This document shows positions 48,631 through 61,790 of a stretch of DNA of 64,000 nt, piece after piece. The number at the start of each line of letters is the position of its first letter. Positions within the stretch are counted from its first letter, which is position 1. The DNA lies in assembly GCA_013397845.1 (NCBI GenBank), contig VZTG01004479.1:2475990-2539989 (forward strand), written 5' to 3'. Below the pieces are notes generated by a model. That model searched no databases. It saw nothing but the letters and a program-made list of their open reading frames with translations, and was not told the origin of the DNA. The position numbers and the translations under genes are program-made. This DNA comes from Melanocharis versteri. Taxonomy: Eukaryota; Chordata; Aves; Passeriformes; Melanocharitidae.

Positions 48631-51600
48631 TATAATAATGCAGAAAGCTAGCTGTGTGGGTCTTACAATCCTATATTTACAAGAATTTATCTGTTAAAGC
48701 CAGATTTTATTCAACTTACATCTAGCATAGTTTTGTCAAGAGCTATAGACGGAATAAAAATAAGATGCATCTCTTTATTATCAGAAAGTTCCTATAAATT
48801 CATATTTCATAATAAATACCAAAACCAAAGATTTTAAATATTCTACACACTTGTAAGGAATTTCCTTTTTTTACCTAGGTTCTTGCCCATAAAATACATG
48901 GACTATATTATTACCGAGAGAGTAGGAAAGGAATTGCAAAGCATCAGTGTTATAGGAAAAAATGCTCATTTAAGAAGAGAGCAGATGCTCCAAATCAGCT
49001 GGAATACATATGGAGATCTCGTCCTGACACATAATTATATAAATTTCTTTCTAATTATCAAGATACTGATATTGAACAATGCAATGAACGTGAAGCTGAA
49101 GGTGAGTCTAAGATTCATTCCATAAAAGATGACTCTAAGGCTAAAGACTGTTTGAGACCACTGAATATCTGATGCTGGCGGCTGAAATATGATGCTGTCA
49201 TTCAGGTATTTGCTCAAAGCCATTCAGGCAAGAAGTGAGATGACCAAATAAAAACACCCGGGAGGTGCAAATCACCTGTATATTTCTATTGTAGAGTATG
49301 AAAATTTGTTTTGCCACATGGGAAATCTTAATAAGGCAAAGCATACTGGGTCTCTCCTGCTATCAAGCATACTGTGACTCTGACTGCTATCAAGGAATAC
49401 GATCTATAGCTTTATAGGGAATTTATGAAACTACCTGAACTCTCTGAACCAGTCCATTCTTATCTGAATACATTGAAGACTTGGTCTTGGGAAAGTAGCT
49501 GCCAGATGAGGTCAGGAAATTCACTAAGATGAGGGTTAGGATTGATAGATGACTGTATGGGAGCACACAGAATTTAACACGGTATGGAGGAGGCAAGGAG
49601 AGAAACAAAACTGTAGCTACTCGTTCTTTGGGCATATACCATAAGTACAGTCCATTTCAGCAGCAGTGATTGCATTTAATATTCTCTTTCTGGCATAGAA
49701 TAGAAACAGGTGTTTGCACTGACCTCTCTGTATTTTTGGTCACAAGGTATTTGCTTGCTTTTGAAATACAGTGGGGATATTAAGACTTTACTTCTGTGCC
49801 TGAGGTGGTGCAGTGGTGTAATCTAACCAGATAAAGTCTCCTCTCTGTATCAGCCTTAGTTCATTTCCAATGTTGCCAAGAATGTTGGAGGAATAGTTAA
49901 TTAAGAATCTTATGCTAACTAATTGTGTCAAGTCCCACCCTGGAGACTTGTTTTGTCCCTTGTTGCCCTCCTCAATAAGAGTGTATCAGTAGATGCCCGA
50001 GGAGAAAGAAATTAATTTTTAAAATAATTAAGAAAAATAGAAACAGTAATACATGGTGTTTTGTTTTACTAAGATGCAAGACACATAAAAAGAATTAACT
50101 TATGAGTGGAAGAAACAGACAGAAAAAGTTGGTGTATTTATACAGCTCAGAAGGTATGCCCACCGTTTTTTTAAAGGATTTGTAACCTTTGTAGATCTAA
50201 ATCCTTCTGGCTACCCAAGCCACAGCTGTTGCTTACATAGTTATTCCATGTTGTTTTTCTTTATCTCTCCCTTCAAGTTTGATTATTGCTGTGTACTTTC
50301 CATGACATACTACTTTTAAAATGTTGGGAAGTCTTACGCTTAATGCATAATTCTTCAGCCCCCTTCTAGACACTGTATCTCTCCAACCAATTTTCCCTTC
50401 TGTTCTGCCAGCTGTCCCATGTAACAAATATATCCTAAAGGAGGCTTAAGATGTTGTTTTTTATTTGAACAAAAAATGTCAAGGAATACAACCAAGCATC
50501 AAGTTCATTTCATTGCAGGTACTAACATCTGGAAGGCAGGAATGAAAAAAGAAGCATTTCCACAGTAAACTATGATCATGTGCTACAGAAACCATGCCAT
50601 ACAGGAGTAATGATCAAAATTTACATGGAACATCTGTTCAGTGCATGCATATTAATTTAATACTTCTTGTCCAAAATATTGTACTAATCAGAATTTTCAC
50701 TGGTTGAGAAAGGCTCACAGAAAATTATGAGCTTGATTTCAATAGCTAGTAAGTTTAAGACAGATCAGAGCCTTGCCCCTGTGACCTCTATGTATATTCA
50801 CAACCAAGTTATTTATCTGGAGATTCAAAATTGAGCTGTCACAATACATTGTTCAGAAATGACCTGGTTATGGTAAAAGTTTTGATAGGAATACTTAGGG
50901 TGATTCCAATTGAAAAGTCATAAGCTACCTGCAGAAACTTTGGGGACTGAAAGGGAAATATCCAATATGTGTTTACTCTCTGCTTTTATACTTTGTACAC
51001 AAGCGCTCTCACACCCAAACTCTCTCATCAGTTTTTACATAAGATTTAAGAGTGCCTTCCAGGTTACAGGTAACATTCCACCTGTTGCGTACCAAAGGCT
51101 GAAAACTGGCTTTTTGATCTCCCTCCTGGACAATCACATGCAACATGTGCAGTTGACTCTGCTGGTGGAATTCTATAAGCCTTTCTTACAGTAAGAAAGT
51201 CCAACACAGAAAATCACAGAACCCGGTCCACATAAAAGGTTTATTTGTTCATTCCCCTCCCCACCCTCCACAAGCTGCCAGACATGGCATATTTTTTCTA
51301 AAAGCTTATAGCAGACCAAGATGAGCAGGCTTCTCACTATAAGATGACAGTCAAATCACCAGGGTCCACAGGAACCTGGAGACTGTTATCTGGGACATGA
51401 CTTATATGAAGAGTGCCTGCCACAGGAAGACAGGAAGGTGATTTCTATGCAGCATGTTGCAGTTCACATCCACCTTCACTTTTATTGACTTGGAAAGAAA
51501 TAAAAGGCATGAAGCTGGGGATTTCCAGCTTTTTAAATCAGAGACTGCATGCCTTTTACTCTGTACTAAAAAAAAAACCAAGAAAGAAAGAAAAAAACAA

Positions 51601-52030
51601 AGAAAACAAAAAGAACTGATAATGGGTCCATTTTATTGAATATCTGGAAAAAAAATGCAGGATCTGAATTTAAAGTTTATCTGAGAAGCAGTGGAGAGCA
51701 AATCGCCCTGGTTTTGCTTTTATTGATGTCAAATCACTTTTTAGCAGATTAGAGGAACTAATTCAGAACACAGCCTGTTTCTGTGTTCTTAATCTCTCTT
51801 TGGATACGTTGCTTAATGCTTTAGCCTGCATGAGTGTGTAGTCTTACTAGACTCCAACAGATGGCCTGTATCAAAGTTTTTCTTGAAAGAACTGTGACTA
51901 ATGTGAGCTGGCCTCATTAATCAAATGTGGTCGGTATGGAAATATTCTCTAGCTGTGAATTGAGTAATTTCAAAAGGCCTGAGTTAGAAAGGACACGCTT
52001 TGTTTACACGAATGCACAAATGTCCTTTTT

Positions 52031-52056
52031 GTGTGTGTGTGTGTGTTTGTGTATAT
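52031..52056. repeat. (GT)n microsatellite
   Basis: Eight perfect GT units (52031-52046), then TTGTGT and TATAT. Short dinucleotide repeat after a T5 run. Confidence 0.85.
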
Positions 52057-53709
52057 CTGTGAGGCAGAGCATATTGAAAGAATGTATGTTTTGGGATTGT
52101 TCATAAGGTATGCTCTGTAATCACAGTTTCTTTATAAAGTCCTATAAAGTCCATTAACTTATATCAATGAATGATTTTTTCTTAGGTCTTTCGAAAACAA
52201 AGGAGTTTGGTTTGATTTGTTTTCTCTTTTTAGAAATACTTCTGCTCTTAATATGACACACTTTGAGAAGACTCTTAACTTTCAGTGTATAAAGTTTATA
52301 GATGAGAAAATGGCATTCTGCATTCCCCCCTAGAAGTAGTGATCTGTCAACTCTACAGCCTTGTACAGTAATGTAGTAGCTTCTCTGCTTGGGATGGCAC
52401 CCCACTGTCCTTGCACAAACCGGGTAATGAAGAGCAGGCCATCCGGGCCGTGACAGCACTGCTCACACTGGGGCTGGTCCAATTCTGAAAGCAATGTCAG
52501 AAGGCCATAAGCTAGATGGACAGCCAGAAGGAGATGAGAATATATTTAAAATATTAAAGAATATAAATTAAAATATATGAAATAAAATATATTAAAAATT
52601 ATGTGTTCTTGACAATGTCACTTCTAGCAGGCTCACAAATACCAAACAGCTGTATCAAAACCAGTGTGAGACCAGCAGAGAGACACCTATGTACAGGTGT
52701 ACATCATAGACTGAACTTGCAGCCTGGAAATGAGATTTCTTCTGTTTCAGATGCTGTACTGGGCTGTTAGAAGAGATCAAAAAAGTGAATTTAAGCATAC
52801 TTTGATTTTGGAGAATACTTCATTCTGCATTCTCCTATGAAAGTAATCTTGATGGAGCTTTACCGCATCTAACATAACAATGTAGCACAGTGTAAACATA
52901 GTCCATGAATTTGACACTGCTGCCATTACATTGACAGTAGCTTGCTCCACAAATAACCCCACTGAAATACAGTGAGTTGTTTCCTCAGCTCTGGTGTTAT
53001 TGTTAGTAATTTACAGCAAGGCCAAAACACTGCACTTGTTTTAAGTTCTGCTTCATTGCCTTTCAGTTGTCAGTTATGAAGACACAATATCTCCATTGAG
53101 ATCTGTTTGAAAAATGAACTCTATTCTACTAAGCAAGTTTAACTTATACTGCATTGCTGTAAAAACCATTAATGATAAGATTTAATGGATGCTAGAAAGA
53201 TTGCTTAAAGATCCTACAATTGTTGATAGTCAAGTTAGACGGAACTAATACTGAGAGATGAAGTTACAAAGATAATAGGGAAAGAAGGCTATAGCTAAGT
53301 TATGATACATTGAGGATGTTGGGGGAGAGGGTGTAATATGGAGTAACAAATCTGAACCTGTTGCTCAAATATTGGAAAATGTGTTTGAATACCGTCCAGT
53401 GATTTGGATTAATGCAGAGATACTGTATAAGTCAATTAAGTTAAATGAAACTAATATCAAGGTCCAGACTACTGGTGTTTGCACATCAGGAATAATTCTA
53501 CCAGTGGAAATTTTAAAAAAACTGCGATAAATACAAAAAAACCCCAACAAACCCAAATCAATCACCTCTAAGATAGCAAAAATTAATGAAGTGATAAATA
53601 ACAATATGTACAAATCCACTAAACTGACCACTCTGAATTGTTTGGAGGAAGACGTTAATCTGAACTCTGTTAATTTTTATATAGCCAAATTCATGTCCAC
53701 AGAACTTAA

Positions 53710-53770
53710 AAGAAAAAAAAACCCAACCAAACAACAACCACCAAAAACAAAAAACAAACAAATCTAACCA
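53710..53770. repeat. A/C-rich low-complexity tract
   Basis: About 60 bases of almost only A and C (AAAC, CCAAAC, CAACAACCACC). It is the mirror in composition of the G/T-rich tract at 12625 and generates false Phe/Trp-rich minus-strand open frames. Confidence 0.8.
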
Positions 53771-54039
53771 AACAAAAAGCCACTTATGTCACACTTCATT
53801 AGATGGAAAACAATATCCCATAATCAGTGACAACGCAAAGGAACACCATACCACTGAGACAGTAGAAAGTGACCTTCTTAGTGCTGTGCTTTAAAGGGAT
53901 ATTTTTTGACTGTTTAAGCATGGCACCTGGGTCATGTTAGAGAAGATGTATTTGAGGAATTTTTTATGTGGTCATTACTGAAGGCCTTTTGCCAGTGACT
54001 CTGAAGTGTGCTAGTCACACTGCAGCACACTTGCCGTCT

Positions 54040-54890
54040 CCTGTAGCTGGAGGCATCACACTTTCAGACTCTTGTCTTATGGGAGGACTTCAACCACTCT
54101 GACATCTGCTGGAAAAGTAGCACAGTGAGCTGTAGGCAATCCGGGAGACTCCTGGAATTAATTCATGGAGAATAACTTCTAGAGTCAGATAATAGACAGC
54201 CCTAACAGACATGATTGCGATACCGAATATGATGGTCACCAATGTAAGCGAACTAATCAGGGACATCAAGATGGGAGGCAGCCTGGGCTGCAGTGATCAC
54301 GCATTGGTGGAATTTGCAATCCTCAGGGATGTGGATCAGGTAAGGAATAAAGTTAGGCACCTGAACTTCAGGAAAGCAAACTCCCAGCTTTTCAAAGAGA
54401 TAGTCAATAGGATCCCCTGGCAGACTGCCCTCAGGGAGTGTAACGGAGCTGGAAGATCTGTGAGGAAACCTTTGTAGAGTGCAAGAGCTGGCAATCGCGA
54501 GGAAGAAGAAACTGGACAAGGGAGGCAAGACTGGCATGGCTGAGTAGGGAACTCTTGGTCGAACTAAAGAGAAAGAAGCAAGTTCACAGAAAGTAGAGAC
54601 ACGGAGAGGTAGCCTGGGAAGAGTATAGAGATGAAGTTCAGTTGTGTAGAGACAGGTTGAGGAAGGCAAGGGGAAGATGGAAGCGAACCTGAGAAGAGAC
54701 GTGGAAAAAAGCAGGGAGGGCTTCTTCAGGTATGCTAACCAGAAAAGGAAGGTCAAAGAAAATTTAGCCCCCCAATAAACAATGCTGGAAAACTGGTAAC
54801 CACGGTCTCAGCCTTCACTGGCAACATCTCTTTCCACACCTCTTGAATGGATGTGCAGCAGACTGAGGACTGGGGGAGCAACATGTCCTG
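54040..54890 (+). mobile_element. CR1 LINE ORF2 fragment: endonuclease C-terminus and linker
   Basis: Plus-strand translation gives, in order, EDFNHSDICWKSSTVSC from about 54083 (the 'DFN' motif of the apurinic-type endonuclease, 54086-54094), GSLGCSDHALVEFAILRD around 54277-54330 with catalytic-block SDH at 54292-54300, then LNFRKANSQLFKEIVNRIPW. After a frameshift, a basic linker follows (EEYR-like, then FFRYANQKRKVKENLAP near 54722-54770) and a final stretch resembling GNISFHTS near 54825. This is the part of CR1 ORF2 just before the reverse transcriptase. Several stops and frame changes make it a pseudogene fragment. Neither the CR1 3' tail nor reverse transcriptase follows. The 167-codon open frame on the opposite strand (54253-54756) is its antisense shadow. 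Confidence 0.88.
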
Positions 54891-55734
54891 GTTTTTCCTG
54901 CCTTTCCTCCTTGTTTTCCTGACTTCTCTCTTCATGCTGTGAAATATGCAGGCTTCAATTTAATGCCAAACTTACTGAAAAAAAGGAAACAAAAAAAATT
55001 AAAATAATTTTGGAATTTCATTTTCTGATTTCAGAATCAGTGAAACTAAGTAAAACACACACATGATAGAGTATAAGATTGTGGGATGCAGCTTCTTTTT
55101 CAGCATGTTGACTCCTGGTTCTTCTGCAACCTTTGTAATCTCATACTTCGAGATTTGCAGATCAGTCTGTTTATTTCCACTTCCTTTTTATCCTCCTTTC
55201 TCTTTAATGCTCATGAAAGTTATGGGCTTGGTTTTTTTTGTTTAGTTCATGGAGGCAAATACACTTTTTCACTCAGTCATGAAGCTGGCAAAAACTGAAA
55301 TCTCAGAGGTTTAGCTTCTTTGTGAGAGATTCTTTTTCCAGCAGCTCTACATCTAATTTTCTTTGTATACCATCGTTTGAGATTCTCAAGGTAGTGCTTA
55401 TTGGCAGTGACCTGCCAGACATCCCAGGTCTTAAGGATGAATGAATAAATAACTTTGCTGAATGCTGCTGAATATGTGATAATGCAATTAGTATTCGTGC
55501 CAACTGAATTGAAAATGAGATGTTGTGTCTTCAGGGACCATTGTACCCTTTTGTAAATGCTTTTTTTTTTTTTCTATTTTCTTTTAAATACATCAGATAC
55601 CTGCGAGCTAAGCAAAAATGTCCATTATAAATTAAAATAGCTTTGCACTGTAGACTAGGTGGCCACTTCTTATATGGCGGTTAAAGTTAATTTACATCTG
55701 CTTAAGACACAACAGACAAAACTATGTTTTATTT

Positions 55735-55800
55735 GTTACTTTTTTATGCAAATAAAATTATTACTGGTAATTAAATACACAATTTTACATTCAGAGCAAT
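55735..55800. other. Candidate conserved non-coding element
   Basis: An octamer ATGCAAAT (55746-55753) lies beside AAAATTATTACTGGTAATTAAA, with several homeodomain-type TAAT cores in 30 bases. Suggestive of an enhancer core by composition only. Confidence 0.2.
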
Positions 55801-57845
55801 ATATATAGGATGAAGTGGAACAAAGCGCAGGTTACACTACATATTAACATTATCCCAAGGCAGATCAGATCTGTTAATTTCCAAGATTTGCTGATGACAG
55901 TAGGGTGTTTGGTGGAGTGACCAAAAATCAGATGATCCTAATCATCTTGATATTTAATTCTTAGACTATGAATGCTAAGCAGCCCTGTACAGATTGGTTG
56001 CATATAGGTGCACAGAAAATACTGCAAAGGATTGTTGCCCACTATTTTTTAGTAAATATTAGGGAAAGATTTTGCTCAAAAACATATGAGAATGCTGATA
56101 TTCTCCTTGGAAAACCTCACAAGGGATGTGCGTGACTTACAGGCTGTATATCACTTCCACTGCAACTGTTATAGTCAGTGACTTTAAACCCAAAAAGAAG
56201 TGAATAAATCAGATATCTCTCCTCATTAGGAGGGGTGAGCATGAAGCTGATACACAAAGTGAAGCTATTTGTAACAATGATGATTCCCTTCAACTGAAAA
56301 AATAACACAGGCCATTGTCTACCTCAGCCTTCTTGACAACACTGTTAAGTATTTTGTTGTTCAGAATTAAGCAGGGGAAAAAAATAATAAAAAATAATAA
56401 TAAAAAAAAACCCATAAAAACTAACAATACAGGAATACTCCTTGTTAGAGGTGCAGAATGCCAGAAAGGCATCCAGCTGGAGTAGACCCTCAGTGAAATT
56501 ACCCCACAAGATATGCTGCTTTTGGGAAGCTAGTGATTTAATTTAACCTTGCTGCATACAGTGGAGAATTAATGCAGTGGGTCAGCGACTAGCCCAGACA
56601 GCAGTACCTGTACTGACTGAAAATAATTTATTGTATTTTACTATGGACACCCAGAATCAGAAGACGGATAAGGGATAATATTATTTACATTGTAAAACCT
56701 TCACACTCTCGAAGAGTCCGCACTAATGGGAAAGGGTGCTGTGTGGCTCCATGTCGACTGATATAAGCCCCATCCTGCTGGTATGGGCAGATAGGGTTTT
56801 CAGAGCAATTCTGTAGCAATTCTGTGCATGGATGGTGAAATAGGTCCAAGGAGTGATGAAATAATTTCAGAGTTCATTGTATGAACCAGAGAATCTTGGT
56901 TCAGAAGAGGAGAAGCAGGACTGGATTTCCAAGAGGTAGCCAGCAACATTTTTGTCTTACCTATTGCTCTTGCTGTTTTTCCCAGGTGACATAAACATGA
57001 ATTTTTTGTCCTATCTCCAAGCCTCAGGACTCTGTTACTCTGTGCCTGGCAGTGTTCTCTGGGACTGAGTGATATGTAAACCGGCTTTATCCCAGAAATG
57101 TACTATTTCACTATGAAATAAATGTGAAGATGCACTTCCACATGAGATGAGGGTGTCTTATATCAAAGTTTAGCCTTTTCCAACCCCACCAGCATTTTGT
57201 GGCTGTTTTCCAGCCTGAACATATAGTACTTATAGCTAGCAAATATTTCTACCTTTCAATTATTTTGATAGCTGTCACTTTAGAATTTGTCAACTAACAG
57301 GTGCTAAAAATTGTAACATTTCTGGTTTTCTTCAGTCAGGAGTAGAAAGAAGTATTCTCCACCCATTATCTTCCTTTAAAAATAAAAGAAAGAAAAGGGA
57401 AAAAAAAGAAAGAAAGCTTAATTGTCTCTTTATTTTGAAAAATCCCTTTATCCCTTTTGAAAATGAGAAGTACAATGTAAAACCTGATGTGGAGAATTGT
57501 AGAATGACAAGGAGCACTGCAGGTCTCTGTAGACTATATCCCACAGAATATAATATGGATATATAAAATAATCATCATATTCTCACCACTTTCGGGTTAT
57601 CATTCTTGTCTCAGACAATTTTTCTCTTGGTATCACAAAGAGAAATTTTGGTACTGAGCAACATAATGGTTAATATATTCATGGCACCTATCCATAGTAT
57701 GTATCAGGATACTTGTAAAGATACTAGATGCTCATCTGTAAACAACTTTAAGGGGAATAATGAGTCTAAACAGTTTCAAAATATTCTCTGTTTCTCAATT
57801 TTTAAAAAAAATATATACTTTTTTATCCCTAGACATAGTCTTTCT

Positions 57846-57915
57846 CTCTTCTCTTCTCTTCTCTTCTCTTCTCTTCTCTTCTCTTCTCTTCTCTTCTCTT
57901 CTCTTCTCTTCTCTT
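57846..57915. repeat. (CTCTT)14 pentanucleotide microsatellite
   Basis: Fourteen perfect CTCTT units over exactly 70 bases, preceded by TCTTTCT and followed by CTTTTTTTTTTATCC. It is the purest long microsatellite in the window. All-pyrimidine on the plus strand, so it could form triplex (H-DNA) structure and is likely to vary in length between individuals. Confidence 0.97.
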
Positions 57916-60900
57916 CTTTTTTTTTATCCTTTTCATTTGCTATAGTGAAGTAGACATAACCAGCTTTTTGAGATATATGTTCTGCTGATCAAATTTTGAT
58001 TCTGAATAGCTCACAGATTTCCTGGCAGCCATAAGTATTCAAGCTCAGTGGGTATTTGTGCTCTCTAGCATCTATAAATATACTGCAGATTTTTGATTGT
58101 TTTATGATGGAAGTTTATTTTATTTTATTTTTGCCTTCACAGTCGGCTTTGGATTTTTTTTTTCTGCTTTATAGACACTTGTCTTTTTATTAGTTCTATG
58201 TTCCCTGTTGATTTTATGTTTTATATTCCTGCTGTCACTACCAGCATCTCACTGTAAACAAGAATGTTGTATCTCAGTGGGTTATTTTCTGTTAATAACC
58301 TGTGATACAGTGTATAAATAAACCAGAGTGGAGTTCACAGGTGCAATTTATTAGAGTTATTGCAATGTGACTTCAGTAATGGACTTGAGTTCTTTAAAAA
58401 CTTTGGTGTGCTTTGAGTTGAAGAAGACAGCTATATATTGCAGTTCATGAGAGAAAAATAAATATCAGTGTAATGAAATATATCCAAGTCCAACTCAATA
58501 ATAATTGCAATTTCTCAGTGTCAATACTTGGAGACCTATGTGTACATCACTATAATTCAAACAAAAGTACACCAGTAAAGTAACACATTTTTCAGGTTAG
58601 ACTGGAAGAATGAAACCAAACAAAATGGCAAACCGTACAAAATATTCTGTCCTCCCTATACTTACATCACTGTTAACTACATATAGCATATTTTAATCCT
58701 AGTACTCCCCTTAAACTTCTCAATATAGAATCATATTTCAGACATACGTTGTACCTATGGAGAAGAGCTGTGTAAAACAAGCAAAGCATAATTCAGAGAT
58801 TGTTTGAATCCTATTCAAAGTTGCAGTGAAGCTCCCAAATTACTCAAATTATTTTTGGTGCACTTTTTAGAAAATCTGACTGAGGTGAAAGTCAAAATTT
58901 TATTAGTCATAATGTATCTTGTCCACAAAGTATAGAGCTGTCAGTTCTGAAACGTCTGTGAAGGCCACTGCGTTTTTCATCATTCACTGCTGCTAATAAG
59001 AAATTAAATCAGAAAATCTAGTGCTTGGTGTGAGTCAGATTAAAGGAAAAAATAAAGTGCTCAGAGCAGCTAAAAAGCAGTGTTCACCCTACCCTTCCTC
59101 ATCCTTATAAGCTGATATGTTGGCTCAAATAAAAGCTATTCAGAATGTTTTGGAATCACTTACCATTTTCAGAAGCCAGTCATAAAATCATATTTCAGAA
59201 CTCTTTCAGCTCAATACTATAAGTTTTATGTGTTCAACATTTTACTTCATGCTCTTTTCCAAGATAAATTTATAATCCTTATCTTCTGTAGACACTGACA
59301 TCACTCCAAAGAGAGTGCTGGTGGTACCTTTTGACCAGACACACAACTAAAGGAGAAATCTTCCATTTAAGGAGGACAGATAGTCTGTCTTGCAACTCAA
59401 ATAATGTAGATTGCTGACATGGAAAAACAAGTTTATTGAAGGTATTTGAATTGGAGCTACTTCAAATCCCTAAAGCTGGAGGTACCAGAAACCTTATTTT
59501 GGTGAAACATCAGGTTTTATCTATTCTACAATTTACAGGATCTGTAATTATATGTCTCTGGTGTCTCATGGAAGGGGGACAGCTGACCTAGGAAGATAAA
59601 TCTATTTTTGTCAATTATTGGTGTCAGTAGAGCTATTCTTCATAAAGGACCTCTTACACTTGTTGTCTTTGATTTTAAAGCTCCTTTGCTAATGTTAATA
59701 ATTTCATTCTCAGAAATGAAATTCTCTCAATGACTAGAGTCAAATATCTGTTAGGAGATGCTCAGCCGAGAACCATGTAATTTCCAGGGTTTGTACATTC
59801 AGTAAAAGCCTTTGTATATCGCTGTCATATGCATAACCAAATTTTGCCTTCCTGTGTAGGAATGAGTCCTGTGGGATTTATGGACATCAAGGTTCAAGGT
59901 TTTTTTAGCAAGCAGCAGGAACTGAGGGAAGATAACACCATGGAGGCAGTGCTTAGGTCTTATCTCAACTCCTACCTTGTAAGTTGCTGGGAATGCTACT
60001 GCTGATATTAAAGGGAACAAAACCAGGCTTGCTTCTCCTATGTAGGTGCAATCAGGATTCAATGACAATCATGACATCTCCAGCAGGGAGACCCTTCATT
60101 GGCCCCAGATAGAACAGGTCCTAGTCTTGTATAGTGAAAGTTTCTGACTGTCTTACAAAAAAATGAAAACTTCTTTTAACTTAAGCAACAAAAGCATCAT
60201 CTGTATTACTACCATGATAGTTCTGGGCAGACAGTATAGAATCCTAACTGGTTTTTTTATTATTAGTTTAATTGCAGCTGTTTCAAGATCACCTTTAAAT
60301 CCTATGGAAATATTTATGTATCATCCTTTAATAATACTCTGTGGGACTTGTAGGAGAAAATCAAACAAAATGTAAGAACATAGGTAAATGTAATTTAAAA
60401 TCCTGCAGAAAGGTATGAATATTTTTTTCATTTTTCAGCTTTCCTTTTGTTAATATTTATATTACTCTTCTGTTTAGAGATACAATAATTCTCTTTTTCC
60501 ATTATTTACACTGTGTGGTTTTTTTTATTTTGTATGATATTATAGTAAATGCACTACATAAGAACTGGAACTTATACCAGGATATGTCTTAGAAATATCT
60601 TCAATCCTGGTCATTTTTAAATACAAGGATGATCCAAATGCAACATTTGCCTGTTTTCCTAGAAAGTGGAATTTTGCTCTTTAGTGCACAGACATGTTGT
60701 AAGCATTTTTACATCTATATAAACTGCAAAGAAAGAGTTTGTTCTTTCTCTGGACAAACAGGCTAAAATTTTTCAGATCTTCGCTGCATGTACTTGAGTT
60801 TTCATGCAGGGCCCTCATACTTTGTGTATATGAAGTGCTCTGGGGGTACATCTGAATTGTCTGGTAATATTACACATATGAGAACTGAAAACTTTATTTA

Positions 60901-61439
60901 CCTTTCCTAGCATTTTCAATGAGTTTGCAGCTCATCACAGAAAATTAGTTTGACAGCATATTATTAATTAAAAAAAAAATTGTTGACCTTTTTCTTTAAG
61001 CTGTTATATAAGAAGGAACTGCTACAAGCTGCCACCTCAACAGAAGGACCTGACCAGTGAGAAGGGAAGACACATTTTTATTATTATTCACTTTTTGTGC
61101 ACAGATAACATCAAACCTATAAGATAGCCAGTGCTGAAGCTCCTGGGCTCTGCTCTTTCTGAAAGCTGGTCTATCACTCGCAATACTCAAAGGTGTGTTA
61201 GTTCATCATCCTGAGGTGTTACCCACTTATCCTCTGTCGAGCACCACTTGTGTTTGATGTCTCTAGCGTCTGCATGGTCAGAGTGCTAATTGAATAAATG
61301 TAAAGCACATAGGAAGGACAAACATTTGCAAGTACTTTTAAAATCCTCCTAATTCCGTACAACTACATCTTTCCATGTTGTCAAGGCCTTCTGTGTTATC
61401 AAGAGGGAAACAACAGTGTGTGAACGACTTGTGGATGTC

Positions 61440-61790
61440 AGATTCTCCTAGGTGTTCTCTAATCCACTTTTCCTTGACCAAGTGAAAGTCTTCCAACATT
61501 CTTTACCCTGGTCTCCTGTGTCAGAGATCCCTGAGGACTGGTCTTGTCATTGAAGAACAGTGCAAAAAAGGCATCTGGTTTCCCTGCTTTCTCTGCATCC
61601 TCTGCATCCTCTGCATCCTCTGTTATCAGGATATTCCCTCCATTCAGTCCTGGTCTCACATTATCCTTTATTTTCCTTTTGTTATTGAAGTATTTGAACA
61701 AGCCCTTCTTGTTTTCCTTGACATCTTTGGCCAGATTTAATTCCAAATTTCTGAGAGAATTTTTTTGTCAGCTTAGACACACAGTAAAAC
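61440..61790 (-). mobile_element. CR1 LINE ORF2 linker fragment, minus strand
   Basis: Minus-strand frame 61746-61459 stays open for 95 codons and reads as the segment between CR1 endonuclease and reverse transcriptase: ELNLAKDVKENKKGLFKYF, then NNKRKIKDNVRP, ITEDAE, and PDAFFALFFNDKTSPQGS. The same region occurs in the plus-strand CR1 at 54722-54830. Upstream sequence to about 61790 is a weaker continuation with stops. Reverse-transcriptase and 3' tail are absent. The frame carries an unusual in-frame 9-bp triplication (61591-61617). It is a pseudogene fragment despite its open frame. Confidence 0.85.
61591..61617. repeat. 9-bp tandem triplication within CR1 fragment
   Basis: CTCTGCATC is repeated three times without change, with a partial fourth (CTCTG). 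On the minus strand it encodes Glu-Asp-Ala three times, extending a single GAGGATGCAGAG-like site of the LINE sequence. Confidence 0.93.

Larger units (their letters stand above)
48631..54039. other. Unique AT-rich non-coding DNA
   Basis: No gene or named repeat. Contains a (GT)n run, a purine-rich tract at 51567-51616 (AAAG/AAAC), an A/C-rich tract at 53710-53770, and a pair of weakly related segments at 52314-52397 and 52820-52893 described in the findings. A CT-rich GC patch at 52380-52490 includes CCATCCGGGCCGTG but has no recognised identity. Confidence 0.5.
54891..61439. other. Unique AT-rich non-coding DNA
   Basis: No gene recognised. Contains a T-run at 55560-55573, an octamer-bearing patch at 55735-55800, an A/T tract at 56380-56410, a purine-rich tract at 57384-57416 and the pentanucleotide repeat at 57846. 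A GC-richer stretch at 56440-56800 (with CTCTCGAAGAGTCCGCAC) may be an unrecognised old repeat. Confidence 0.5.

Noticed and set aside
49797..49830. TGAGGTGGTGCAGTGGTGTAA as a SINE head
   Set aside because: Resembles a tRNA-like start for a few bases only; no B box or tail follows.
54253..54756. 167-codon minus-strand open frame, the longest in the window
   Set aside because: It is the antisense of a recognisable CR1 ORF2 fragment on the plus strand and has no domain of its own.
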